DNA of 64,000 bases from Volvox africanus. Taxonomy: Eukaryota > Chlorophyta > Chlorophyceae > Chlamydomonadales > Volvocaceae. Position numbers and translations under genes: made by a program. Below are positions 11,310-23,335 of the stretch, piece by piece. The notes beneath the pieces are model-generated. The model saw only the letters and a program-made list of their open reading frames with translations, was not told where the DNA came from and did not search any database. Location of the stretch: contig BSDZ01000020.1 of NCBI GenBank assembly GCA_030268105.1, positions 1,008,001 through 1,072,000 of the forward strand, in the 5' to 3' direction. Position 1 is the first letter of the stretch. The number at the start of each line of letters is the position of its first letter.

Positions 11310-14300
11310 GACCCTGGCAAGCGTGTGGAGGAATGTGAACCAGTTAAACTGGTTGCACCAGATGGAGAGTTTGTGTTGCCCATGACCGACAGCCCTCAGA
11401 CTGCTCGGATGTTCCGGCCTGATGAATTCCGTCAGGTTGAGACCCAACTCGGCCGTCAATTTACCTTTGACGCCACATGTAACGATTTGGGCAATAATAG
11501 TCTCTGTCCACGTTTTGCCTCTCCATCAAACCCATTTGCGACCCATAATCTTGCGGGTGAGTTTGCTTGGATTAATCCTCCTTACAATCACATTGCTCAA
11601 TGGCAAAAACACTATATCTCCTGCAAACACAAAGATCCAGAAAATACCTCTGCAGTCTTTGTAGTCCCCAAGTGGAGCTCAATAGAGCACAGTATGCGAG
11701 CAGCAGGCTTTCGCCTGATCAAAACATATGCACCAGGGAAACAATTGTTCCTGAAGAAAAGTTGCACAGGAGTACGGGAGCTTATGCCCGGTGTCCCATG
11801 GCCTCTCCAGCTATGGTATGACCGACCGTCCACTACCGTGCACTTGAACTCCATAGTTGGTTCTACACCTTCTATGATCTTTGATGCTCAACTGTGCCAA
11901 ACGGCCTGCAAAGTCTTGGCCGATTCCGGTGCCAATTGTAAAGGTACCGCAGACGGGTTTATATCCCTAACAGCCGTTAAGAAAATGGCCCTTGCTCTCA
12001 AACCCACACTTACCAGCTCAGTTAAAGTGGCTAATGGCAACACAGAACTGATTGAGGGCTCAGTTGTTACCAATCTTCAAATTGACAAGTTCCACGACAC
12101 AGTCAAACTCCTTGTTCTAAAGCAAGATGTCCCAGGTGTTGATATTATCCTGGCCAATGACTGGTTAGGAAAACGAAAAGCCACAATGTGCTGGGCAACT
12201 CAGCAAAGCCAAATGATGCGTATACGTTTACGCCATCCCTTTGGTCTTCCCCGGGTATCGACGCTAACCTTGATGCGATTACCCTCATGAACTATGTCAC
12301 TGCAACACTTTATGCAGCGACTACTGTCGAGACGGTATCTGCGAAAGCAGCAGGCAAACGAATTGCTAAAGGAGCACGGAGTTATCTCCTACTTGTGCAA
12401 GCAGAGGAACACACTCCAACTCCTGACCCCAGTTCCGGTGGGAATAATCTCCTAGCTAATTCGAAGTTATCAGAATTACTGGAGGAATACAAGGATGTAT
12501 TCGAGGACCTTCAAGGCCTCCCCCCCGACCGGGACATTGGTCACACGATTCCTTTAGTGGATGGTGCCATACCACCCGCTAAACGAGCCTATAGGCTCAC
12601 CCAACTGGAGCAACAAGAGGTCAAGAAGCAAGTTACCGAACTGCTCAATAAGGGATATATCGAACCCTCTACCTCACCCTATGGGGCTCCAGTTCTCTTT
12701 GTCGAAAAGGCAAATGGGCAAGGACTACGCATGGTCTTAGACTACCGTGCGCTTAATAAACTGACCATCAAACGGTGGTATCCCATGCCCAATATTACGG
12801 ACCTTTTCGACCAACTCCAAGGAGCTACCATTTTCAGCTCCCTGGACTTACAGCAGGGGTATCATCAAATACTGATCTCTCCCGAGGATGTGGAGAAAAC
12901 GGCCTTCATAGCCCCAGGCATGGGCCAGTTTCAGTTTAAGGTACTTTGCTTTGGACTGACCAATGCCCCTGCAACGTTCCAAGCAGTGATGAATCGTGTC
13001 TTCACTGACTACATTGGCAAATTTGTGCTAGTGTACTTGGACGATATACTGGTCTTTAGTAAGACCCCGGCCGAGCATGAACAGCACCTCCGTTTGGTAC
13101 TGTCCTTGCTCCGAAAGCACCAATACAAGGCAAAATTGTCGAAGTGTCAGTTCAACCGGTTCGAACTGCACTTCCTTGGCCACAAAGTAAGCCAAGAAGG
13201 CTTAAAGGTGGACGACCGCAAAGTAACAGTCCTTAAAGACTGGCCTGTCCCCACGGATATTAAGTGACTGCGGGCGTTCCTTGGCCAATTATTTCAGGAG
13301 GTTTATTCAGGGTTATTCCTCCCTTGTGGCCCCCCTCACAAGCCTTACCAGTGAGAAAGTGCCCTTCCACTGGACCGAAGCCTGCGAGGCAGCCTTCCAG
13401 GGTGTGAAGCATGCCTTGACAAATGCACCAGTACTTAAACTCCCCAAGCTTGATAAACCTTTCACGGTTTGGTCTGATGCCTCAATACATGGCACAGGAG
13501 CCGTCCTCTTGCAGGATGATCACCCTGTCGCCTATACCAGTTCTAAATTCAATAAGGCAGAGTACAACTACTCAACAACAGACCAAGAGTGCCTCGGCAC
13601 TGTCTTAGCCCTGGAAGAGTGGCGTGTTACCTTGAAGGCGCCAGTGATGTAACGTTGATCACGGATCACCAACCACTGGTATACCTCCAAGAACAGAAAA
13701 GCGCGGATAAGCTATCCCGCCGCCAAGCTCGTTGGATGGAGCGATTATCACGTTTCACATTTAAATGGGAGTATCGCCCTGGTCGGGTGAACGTAGCTGA
13801 CCCTATCAGTCGGGTCCACGACGTGGTGCTCAACTTGCTTTCTGCCGTGCTGATTGACAGCGACTTAGGACACCGAATCATCCGCGGGTATGACGGTGAT
13901 CCCAATCTCACGAAAACTAAGGTAGCAAAGCTGCGGCTCAAAAAGAAGGGTAACTTCTGGTACAATGGGTCCCAGATTTACATCCCTAATCAAGCTGACT
14001 TACGACGGGTAATCATGAAAGAGTATCATGATACCCCATGCGCTGGCCACTGCGGCATTGACCGCACCAAACAAGCGATCGCACAAACGTACTGGTGGCC
14101 TGGACTAGATACTGACGTGAAGGCCTACGTCAAGTCTTGTCCTCAATGTCAGCATAACAAACCAACCAACACTAAGCCGGGTGGTTTGCTGCAGCCGCTC
14201 CCCATACCTTCTTCCGTGTGGGAGAGCATATCAATGGATTTGATAACCCAGCTACCAACAACTCGCAATGGGCATGATGCGATCGTAGTGTTTGTGGACC

Positions 14301-15340
14301 GGCTGAGGAAAATGACGCACTTTGCTCCCACCCACACGACCGCAGGAGTGGAAGAGTTGGCTCGCCTTTTTGTAGCCACTGTATTCCGGCAGCACGGCCT
14401 TCCAAAGAACATTATCTCTGACCGGGACCCACGCTTTACAAGCAATTTCTGGAAGGAAATATTTCGCCTATTGGGCACCCACCTCCATATGAGCACAGCC
14501 TTCCATCCACAAACAGATGGACAAACAGAGCGAATGAACCGCTTACTGGAAGAGACATTACGGCACTATATCTCCCCTAATCAGGATGATTGGGATGATC
14601 ACTTACCGTTGATTGAGTTTGCTATCAATAACTCCAAACAACGTTCGACAGGTATGACACCATTTTTGCTTAATGGTGTCCAGCAACCGCGTGTGCCGGT
14701 TGACCTGCATATACCCTCGAAAGTGCCAGCTGCTGATGAGTACTCCACCATCATGCGCAAGCGATTGCAACTCGCTAAAACTTGTCTCCAGGCTGCGCAA
14801 TCTAGACAAAAACAGGATGCTGACTCTTCTCGGCGCCCCGTGCGTTATGAGGTTGGGCAAAAAGTGCTGTTAAGTACCAAGAATATTAACCTTAAAAAAC
14901 CTGGATCTAAGAAGCTGATGCCAAAATTCATCGGCCCATATACAGTTGTCGCTAATATCGGTGAAACAGCGGTAAAACTTGGCTTACCAGCTGAATCTCG
15001 CCTACACCCGGTCTTTCATGTGTCACTCCTGAAACCATTCAAGGAGGACGCTCAGCGACAACCACCCTCACCACTCGTTATTGAGGGTGAACCATTCTAC
15101 ATGGTTGAAGCCATTGTAGATCATCGGGATGTCTCAATCCGTGGGGGCAGAGGTAAAACTCGTCGAGAGTACCTTATCAAGTGGGAAGGATATGATTCCA
15201 CTCACAATACATATGAAACCGAGGCATCACTGAAAGAATCAGATCCTCTGGTGGAAGCCATCGAGGAATATGAGCGAAGACTCAAAGCCAAAGGGCCGAG
15301 ACCCACTGAGAAAGGAACCTCATCCAAGAGGAGACGGTGA
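11310..15340 (+). pseudogene. pol: Element C pol: MTase-like, protease, RT, RNase H, integrase, chromodomain
   Basis: Domains in order: a methyltransferase-like region (about 11370-11830) with the motif WINPPYN; an aspartic protease with ADSGAN (about 11920); reverse transcriptase with VYLDD (about 13030); RNase H (SDASIHGTGAVLL); an HHCC integrase zinc site (HCGIDRTKQ...CPQCQHNK); the DDE core with YHPQ-like [11 protein letters not shown]; a GPY-type motif; and a C-terminal chromodomain (REYLIKWEGYDSTHNTYE, about 15090-15290). The frame changes between 12188 and 12290, a TGA at 13265-13267 is followed by a shift at about 13280, and another shift lies near 13600-13650. The C-terminal integrase half is one long open frame ending in TGA at 15340. 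The element is inactive as it stands unless some breaks are sequencing errors. Confidence 0.88.
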
Positions 15341-15375
15341 CGCTCCCGGGACGTTTCGCTTCAGAGGGGGGGGAA

Positions 15376-15729
15376 TGTAGGAAACTACATTTACCTTAGA
15401 GAAATAGGCCCAGATAAAGCGGTAGGCAATCATGCAATAAGCATGATGCCTAACCGAAAACTAACTACGAGTAAACTTTGCGATTGGCAAAGAAGATTGC
15501 CATACATCTTGGCTAGGTGAGCCAATATTAAAGTCACCCTGGTGAAGAGCTAAGGCCTGACATTTTAGTATCACACTACTAATTGTTCGGAGTTCAAGAC
15601 TCCGCTGTCACCGATTATTCCCAATAGATGTACAATTTTGCGACGCTAACTTACTTGCGAGCTATCTCTAAATCTACAAAAGCTACGCTTCCGCACAAAT
15701 CTAGTAGCATACTGAAGGGGACTGCTACA
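15376..15729 (+). repeat. Element C 3' LTR (354 bp)
   Basis: Same termini and length as the 5' LTR, with about 7 base differences. The polypurine tract lies at about 15362-15375. Confidence 0.92.
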
Positions 15730-15780
15730 CAAGCGGCAATCAGGCTGGTCAACAACCCAATTACGTCTGTGAGGGCGAAG
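15730..15780 (+). pseudogene. Copia element D, 51-bp middle piece
   Basis: This 51-bp piece lies between the 3' LTR of C and the LTR of B. Together with 9951-9961 and 30565 onward it gives an uninterrupted copia RNase H reading (AIRLVNNPITSVRAK, then HIDVQHYFVCER across the B insertion). The first five bases are the CAAGC duplication and the last five are the CGAAG duplication. Confidence 0.85.
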
Positions 15781-16445
15781 TGTTGTATCCTTCCTTCTTC
15801 AATCATACACTGAATCTGCACGTCTGAATGTTAGCTAGTGTGCACCGTGCTTATGAACAGCAAGGCGATTCAATGCAAGCAAAGTGACAGCGGAAGACTC
15901 AAGAATAAGGAAAGATCCAACTTAGTCCAACTTAGTCCAAAGAAGCGTGAGCCGACTTCAGTTTCTAGGCGGCCCTCCTTGCACCTATCACATCGCGATA
16001 CCGATGCGCAGTACAGGTCTCACTGGATTCCGATCTCAAGTGTGAGTACCTTTGTAGCACTGTTCTAAATATCGTGTCATCCGTGATATTATTGAATGCA
16101 ACGCATGCAATATGCGAAGGTCCGAATATCGATATTCGGTTGCTGACCCAACCATCGCGATCGTCGCCTTCTCGCATATGCGTATGGTTTATGACGTAAA
16201 TGAGGTAGTAATATTTAAAGTATTATTACGTGATATAAAATGCCAATGGATAGATCACGCATTAATTATCAGCCTCGAGTCAAACATGTTGACCGACAGC
16301 GCGATGTCGTGAATGATAATGTAACATGCCTGATTAGCTAGATATACTTTGTAAATCATGCTAATATGATTGTATTATGCTTCATGATGTTCAGATGCAT
16401 TGCGGTCTACTTCAGTGCAACCGGTGATCGAACCGGCGTACAACA
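15781..16445 (-). repeat. Element B 3' LTR (665 bp, internally deleted)
   Basis: In plus reading it runs TGTTGTATCC...GCGTACAACA. Compared with the other LTR it lacks about 148 bp after GAAAGATCCAACTTA; an 11-bp repeat ACTTAGTCCAA marks the deletion site. A minus-strand polypurine tract (GGGAGGGGGGATAG) lies next to it at about 16446-16460. Confidence 0.9.
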
Positions 16446-16499
16446 ACTATCCCCCCTCCCGTGTGCAGCGTCCTCGCTGCATCGGACAGCATCGACTGC

Positions 16500-19400
16500 A
16501 AAGATCATTGGGTCTGTGTGGCACGTAGGCGAGCTTCCTCCAACAGGGGCTTCATTTCCGGCGAGAAGTTACGCATCGGCTCCCATGAATTATGCTCGCT
16601 GGAATAGCCGGTCCACTTGACCAGATATTCGTGCACCTTACGCTTTCGTCATTGTTGACCTATACGATGAACCCAATAATCCAATATTCGCTCCACATCA
16701 TACACTTTTTGCTTGCCTGCGATCCAGGTCTCGGGACCGGGGTCCATTACTGCAGGGGCATCGGTGTTGTTTGTAACGGGCTCCATGCCGCGATAAGGAG
16801 GAATGAGGGAAATATGAAATGTGGGATGGATATTCATGTCAGAGGGTAGGGATAGCTCCACAGCTACGTTCCCTACCATGTGAACAACGGGATATGGCCC
16901 AATCCAGCGAGGTAACAATTTGCGGGAACCATCGGCGAGCGAACGCAAGTTCTTGTGCTCAATAATACCATTTGTCCCACTGAAAATGTTACGTCTCGTT
17001 TGGATTTATTATAATAGTCCGTCGTCCGTTGTTGTGCCGCGTCCAAGCATGCCTTCACGTCTGTCATGCGGGATAGGAATGACTTGGCAAAGGTTTTAGC
17101 CGCAGGAATATTTATCTCCAACTCTCGCCACATGGGTAGCGCAGGATGGAATCCATAATTCAGAAAGAAAGGGCTTTGATCTGTGGAGCGGTTAACAGCG
17201 TTGTTAAGCGCGAATTCTGCCGAAGTCAGAAATGTATCCCAAACAGAGGGTATGCGTCCCGCGAAATTCCTCAACATGTCGCCCAGCGTGCGATTTGTGC
17301 GTTTGGTTTGCCCATCAGATTGTGGATGATATGCTGTGCTCAAATGAACGCGCATACCAACGAGTTCACATAGCGCTTCCCAAAACTTAGATGTGAATTG
17401 ACCGCCGCAATCGGATATCACATTTTTAGGAACGCCATGCAATCGAACCACGTTATCGAAAAATAATCATGCTGTTTGCTCAGCGGTGCAAGACGAGGTG
17501 CAGGGGGCTAAGTGAACCATCTTGGTCAAGCGATCGACCATAACGAACACCGAGTCGTATCCCCCCTCAGTTTTGGGCAGCGCGACTACAAAGTCCATAG
17601 AAACACTTTCCCAAGGGGCATCTGGTATAGGTAAAGGTTGTAATAAACCCTGGCCCTTACCGGATAGTGCTTTATTGCATTGACATAAACTGCACTTTTG
17701 CACGAAGTTTTCCGCATCCTTCACCACGCGCGGCCACCAGAACGAGCGTCGTACAAGCTCTGCCAGACGCGTACTTCCAGGATGTCCTGCTAACGGGTCC
17801 TCGTGGAACCAAGCAAGAATATCGTAGCGCAAAGCGTCGTCGTTCGGTACGACGATTTGTGTGGTCGAACCATCTTTCCGTAGCCACAAATCGTTGCGCT
17901 TGTGCAAATGCTCCACATTACTCGGTGAAGCAAGCCATGGATCGGTCTGATATGCCATCTTGAGTCGTTGCGTGAGATCCGCTGCTATCGGCACCTCCTG
18001 ACTGCGCGAACGAGTAACCGGTGCTGCCAAAATCGCAGCATGTAATGATGGATGTCGACTGAGGGCGTCAGCAATATTAATTCTGCCGGCGATATATTCC
18101 CAAGTACAGTTGAAACGAGATAGATACTCCATTCACCGGGCTTGTTGTCGGTTAAGCGTGGGGACACTCTGTAAGAATGTCAGCGGTTTGTGGTAAGTCT
18201 TCAGCGTAAAAGGGGGACCTTCGAGGTAACAGCACCACTCCTTCAAAGCATGTAGAGCTGCCAACAGCTCCTGCTCTCCGGTTGTATATTGGGTCTCCGC
18301 ACCCGAGAACTTCTTACTCGTGAAGGCGATCGGTCGTCCTTCCTGCAACAATACAGCGCCGCTTCCATGCAAGGAAGCATCCGATACAACTTCAACACGG
18401 AATGGCAACGAGTAATCAGGGAAAGAGAGGGTAACATCGTCGGCAACGATTCGCTTGAGCTCTTCAAATGCCCGCTGACACGCGGGTGTCCAGGCTTCGA
18501 GGGAAGCGAAACCTCCTTTCTTCGTCAAATTCGTAAGCGGGGCCGCAATAATGGAGTATTTATTGATAAACTTACGGAAGTAGTTGGTCAAACCCAAGAA
18601 CTGGCGTAGTTCGGTGAGGTTCTGCGGTGTGGGCCACTTGTGAACCACAGCTACTTTCCGGGGGTCCATCCTTATTCCAGTGGCCGACACGATGTGGCCC
18701 AAATACTCCACCTGAGGCTGCGCCCAAAAACACTTGGCGCATTTAGCAAACAATTGCTCCCGCTTCATCACCTCAAGCACGAGCTCGAGATGCTTCAGGT
18801 GCTCCTCGCGCGTCTTGGAATATATTAAAATATCATCCAAATAACAAATGACAAACCTGTCGATTTACGGTCTGAACATGCGATCCATCACTGCTTGAAA
18901 TGTGGCAGGCGCATTAGTAAGTCCAAACGACAAGACCGTGTACTTGAAATGACCAAAGGGGGTCCGGAAAGTGGTTTTCGGAATATCAGAGGCAGCAATG
19001 CGTATCTGATTATACCCTTGTTGAAGGTCAATCGAGGAAAAATAAGCTGAGCCCTTCAGCTTATCGAGCAGGTCATCGACGCGCGGCAAAGGGTGGCGAT
19101 TTTTAATCGTGGTCGCGTTCAAGCCCCTATAATCAATGCACATGCGCAACGTCCCATCCTTCTTACCGACAAACAATATCGGCGCAGAATATGGAGATGT
19201 GCTGGGCCAAATCATACCCTTTGCGAGCAGATCCCCCACTTGCCGCTTCACTTCATCTAGCTCCATTGGGCTTAACCTGTACATAGGTCGTGAAACGGGT
19301 TGTGCTCCGGGCACAAGAGGGATCGTATGGTCAACAGGTCGCATAGGTGGAAGCCCTGGGATGTCACCAAAGACATCAGCATATTTATGCAGGAGGGCTT

Positions 19401-20571
19401 CGACCTCAAGATCCTTCACGGTGGACTGCACGGTGGTATCATTCGATTGCACCCGTGGCCTCACAAGCAACACATGGGCGCCTTTCCGTATCATCCGATC
19501 GGTTTCCTTGCGCCCAATAAGCTTGGGTTCTTGACTTCCGCTGACGATCGCCGCCAAAGCGAAATTAACCTCAGGCTCCGCAACAGTTCCGCCCTCCTCT
19601 GGTGTGACATCTTGGTACGACAGGATAGGTACCTTAGTCGATAGGTTCCCTTTGCACAAACTAAGTGTGGTGGACTCCATATTGATGCACGCGCGGTACT
19701 GTCGTAATGTCGCGGCACCCAAAATGTACTGTGCCGTCTCCGAGAGACCTTGTAGCACATACGGCTGGGCCCTAACACGCAGAGGGCCTATCGATAGGCT
19801 CAGGGTGATCCTGCCCACGATGGGATGCGTACCTCCATCAGCGAAGGTAACCTGTGCACAAACAGACGACTGAGGGGTCAACCCCAAATTCACCTCCTTT
19901 GCCGAGATGAAGTCGTTGCTGGCGCCGGTATCCACGAGCGCCTTCATCAGTCGGCCTCCGAGGCCGATTTCGATAACAGGGACACGATTCCCTGTCGGAG
20001 TCGACTCCGCAGAAAGCAAAAGTGATCCTATAGCAGGCTCGAACCTAATAGGATTCAAAAGAGGGGCCTCAAACCAAACTTCAGCAGCATAAGGTAGTCT
20101 AGGCAGTATCATCGGTTTACCTGTCACATCCACACCGTTAAACAAAGCGGTGCCCGATTCGAACCGGAGGACACATTGCATACCTTCCAACAAAGATGCC
20201 ACTTTACGTTGGCTAAAAGAGGGAATTAATATACAAGCTGCAGTGTCCGGATTTCGACGGCGGTACCTCTTGTACCTGGTGAGCTGCTCGCACAGCTCAC
20301 GGGAAGTTGAAGGGATGAATAGAGTAACGTGGCCAGATAAATCGAGGGAAGAAAGAGGGCAATGCGGTGCAAATAAATTACACAATGGGTCGAAATGGTG
20401 TAGTCCCGTGCGCCCGTCGAGTGAAAAACGTCGCTCGATAGCCCGCTCGATTTGTCCAAAAACAGAAGGTAAAAGGGCCCTCACAGCCGGACGCAACGAC
20501 GGCCAGCGGCCACATTCACTCTCTTCGATCCCGGGAGAAGTCCCTTCCTCCACATCCCGGGCAACTTCCTA
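16500..20571 (-). pseudogene. pol: Element B pol, multiply interrupted
   Basis: Pol continues in the gag frame after TAG 20571-20569. Order: a methyltransferase-like region without the catalytic motif (about 20500-20130), protease ([10 protein letters not shown], about 19930), reverse transcriptase, RNase H, integrase ([10 protein letters not shown]...CSLCQCNK zinc site and DDE core), a GPY motif and a chromodomain (about 16640-16510). Breaks relative to A: TAA 18867-18865, just before the catalytic MDD (A has YLDD); TGA 18135-18133 at a Trp codon; TGA 17469-17467 at an Arg codon; a frameshift near 16950; and TGA near 16649 at an Arg codon. The element cannot make an intact polyprotein. Confidence 0.9.
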
Positions 20572-22017
20572 AGTCGTCTTCGGTACAAAAGGTGGCAAAA
20601 GAGGGCATTCACGAGTAGGGTGCTCTCCCGCACACCTCAAGCAAAGGTTAGCGAACTTCCGACGGTCAAACTCCGAGCGTCGGCACTCCCACTTTTGCAT
20701 ATAAGGATCATCTGTCTGGGGCTTCTTAACACTAGGAGCCGCGTTCTGCATTGCAGCTACAGACGGCGCGCTCTCCCTTCGCTTTCCTTTCGCATGGCCA
20801 GAGCTCGGCCCAGCTCCCGCAGACCCACGATTACTTGGGCTTTGGCGTCCGTGATTATCATACCGTCTTTCCTTTCGAACGGTATTCACGGCCGCCTCGG
20901 AGTGTTGACGATCGGAACCCTGGTCCTTCGGTGTCGACTCCGAAGGTGGTTCCTGCGCTCACATCGCGTGAATACGAGGATTGATTTGCTTAGCGTCTTT
21001 TCCAGCCAAATTTCGAACTTCTGCACCTCTAGCAAAAGCTACTAAAGCATCATAGGATGAGAATGGAATTCCACTGAGATCAGTGGCACACCACCGTGCA
21101 AGGGATTCCGTGAGACCATGATGAAACCAGGAGATACGATCCTCCTCAGGAAAGTTAACAATAGGGGTTATCAGGGCCTCAAAACGGGACTGATAAGCAA
21201 GGACGGTCTCGTGTGGACGCATATGGTACGTGCCTTGTGCCAGCGTCTTACGAGCCTCGTTGCTACACGAGCGAACTTCCATAGCAAAGCGGGCGAGGAG
21301 AGCATCGATCAGGTTGTCAAACGTGTACTTGCCTCTAGCGGTGGTCCATTCGTCATACCAATCCTTTGCGGCACCCTCGAGAGTATTCCCAACGAACAGG
21401 CATTTAATGGAGTCGCATCCCCCGCCGTGCACCGCTTGAAGATATTGCCTAGTGTCACGAACGTAAGCCCTGGTCCTATCCACGACACTATGTCCTGAAT
21501 TCTTTGCCTTTTCGTCAGCGGAAATATTGAGCTTGGGCACGGGGATGGTCAACTTCATTACCTCCGGTATTCCGACGGGTTGATGAACCGCGGGTGTTAC
21601 CGGAGCCCATTGTGCTCCAACTCCTTCACTTGTTGTAGCCGCTGCTGACAGTGGTACAATTAAGTGTGAAGGGGTCTGAAGAACAACGGGGTCAGACATA
21701 ATATGAGTCCCGATGGTATCGGGATTGGCAAAAACAGTTCTAGCGGCAGGACCGCTATCAGGTTGGCTGGCGGTGCCCAGATAGGAGCTATCTTCGCGTC
21801 CCGACATAAGGCACAAACGTGTAATAGTGAACAGGAATTTACTAGAAGATCTTAAACAGGTAGCGCAAGAGGAGTTTTTGATTACTCGCATACCGACAGA
21901 ACTCCCTAGTAGCTCAAGAAGAAAAGCGACATAATCCGTAAGGCCGTCTCTTATCTCAGTGGTCTTCTGAATCAAAGCTTTAATCTGATCCGGGTTCAAG
22001 TATTGTCCAGCCAACAC
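20569..22017 (-). pseudogene. gag: Element B gag with one internal stop
   Basis: A single frame runs 22017-20569 with one internal TGA at 20961-20959. The capsid-like part (LFVGNTLEGAAKDWYDEW) aligns with A and E. The C-terminus has the C-x2-C-x3-H-x4-C knuckle and ends in TAG. Unlike A and E, the N-terminal helical segment (PDQIKALIQKTTEIRDGL) is in the same frame as gag. Upstream, the leader is separated by the inserted element A. Confidence 0.85.
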
Positions 22018-22045
22018 AGCGTTTAATGTTGGCGTACGTTCACCT

Positions 22046-22869
22046 TGTTGTGCTACGGTTCATTTCCCGCCGACGCGTAGGTCGACGCGATCCTACGAGG
22101 CGAAGTGCTTTTGTGATGAACGCATCACATTTGAATGAATCTGCATGATATAAATGTATTCGTGTACATTTATATATGCATTTGGCATGTTGTCATTATC
22201 CATCGCGACATCGCATCATGGCAAATCCGCCTAGCATGCATGAATGACCGAATCATTGAAGTGCGCATTATGCTCGTGCTAGGAAACTATAAGTAATATT
22301 ATCTGATATAATATTACTTCATTAAAGCACGCGTTGAGAGCGCCGCACTTGTCGCGATGCATGCCTGCAACCGGATATCGTTATCCGGACCCTTGCATCA
22401 TGCGAATGCCGGAAAGGCTTATACGTTGTTATGCGCAGACATCGCCTAGACGCAGTAGGGTTGTCACATCTAGGATCGGCCTCCTAATGTGAATCGTACG
22501 GCATTGCGATGCTGCGAGTATAACAGATGCGAGGACGGCTAAGCTAGACAAGACATCCGATACCGGAGAACACTCGTGTGTTCTAAATTACTATTCCTAT
22601 ATACTATTCTACTTAGCCCGAGCTAAGCCTGAACTTCGCTAAATCACCGCCGCGTGATGATTGCTTGCTTCCGGCGCTGACGGCGATTTCGTCCATTGCA
22701 TCATTCTGATCCGTAAGACTGTAAGTTATATCTCTCTTCGTCTTGAAGTCTTCCGCTGTCTCTGTTTGCTCTCGCTTGCCTTGCTGTACTTGCAAGTGCT
22801 CGCGCATCGGTGTCGATAGTCTCCAGACGTGCAGATACTTATGAGCAAACGCGAACGAGAGGTACAACA
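22046..22869 (+). repeat. Element A 5' LTR (824 bp)
   Basis: Carries the element's promoter by analogy with other LTR elements. Termini are TGTTG...CAACA. It includes the palindromic AT-rich core TAATATTATCTGATATAATATTA. No difference from the 3' LTR was found by eye. Confidence 0.95.
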
Positions 22870-23335
22870 ATTTGGTATCGAGACAGGTTCGTTGCCTAAC
22901 TGTCTCTCTTTGTCTAATCGGAAGTAGGTTCTTTCTATGGCGAGTTCCAGCGACGAACCACGAGGACCGCTAGATACTTTTGCCGAAGACTTAGGCCGCG
23001 CCGTTTTGGACGCCGCCGCTTCCGGTTTGTAATTGTTTAATTGCTTTTGCTTAGATTGCTGCACTTGTTGTGTAAGTGTACGCTCTGAGTCGCAGGTAAT
23101 CTCAGTGCACCGGCATTGCTTGCCGCGGCGACTGAGACCGGCGTTCGTCCGGACCAGTTGGCGACTCTCATTGCTCAAACTACGGAGATCAGGACTCAGC
23201 TGGGCAATTACTTGCTGAGTTTGCTGAATCTTCTCAAGAGTACTGTCGGTAGGCTCACCGAGTCGCTTTGTACTCTTGCCTTTGCGATAGAAGTCGGCTT
23301 CTATTACGCAAAACTAGGGTATCGTTTCGTGCTCC
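22870..23335 (+). CDS. Element A leader: PBS, 31-codon ORF, probable intron, gag N-terminal exon
   Basis: After the primer-binding site an ATG at 22937 opens a 31-codon ORF beginning MASSSDEPRGPLDTFAEDLG and ending TAA at 23032. The same ORF, with few changes, is in E (8443-8348) and B (29679-29584). A GTTTGT donor inside its last Gly codon and a GTCGCAG acceptor at about 23098 would splice it in phase onto a frame encoding a helical segment (PDQLATLIAQTTEIRTQLG, to 23370). That frame overlaps the gag ATG at 23336 in a different frame, so a second splice, a frameshift or separate initiation is needed. In B this last shift is absent. Coding use is inferred from conservation only. Confidence 0.55.

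Larger units (their letters stand above)
9962..15729 (+). mobile_element. Ty3/gypsy chromovirus C, full length but decayed, TSD CAAGC
   Basis: Two 354-bp LTRs (TGTAGGAAAC...GACTGCTACA) flank gag, a methyltransferase-like domain, protease, reverse transcriptase, RNase H, integrase and a chromodomain. The 5-bp duplication CAAGC occurs at 9957-9961 and 15730-15734. A primer-binding site starting TTGGTAGCGAG follows the 5' LTR, and a purine tract (AGAGGGGGGGGAA) precedes the 3' LTR. I count about 7 substitutions between the LTRs, roughly 2 percent. The coding region carries several frameshifts and a stop, so it is probably inactive. Confidence 0.95.
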
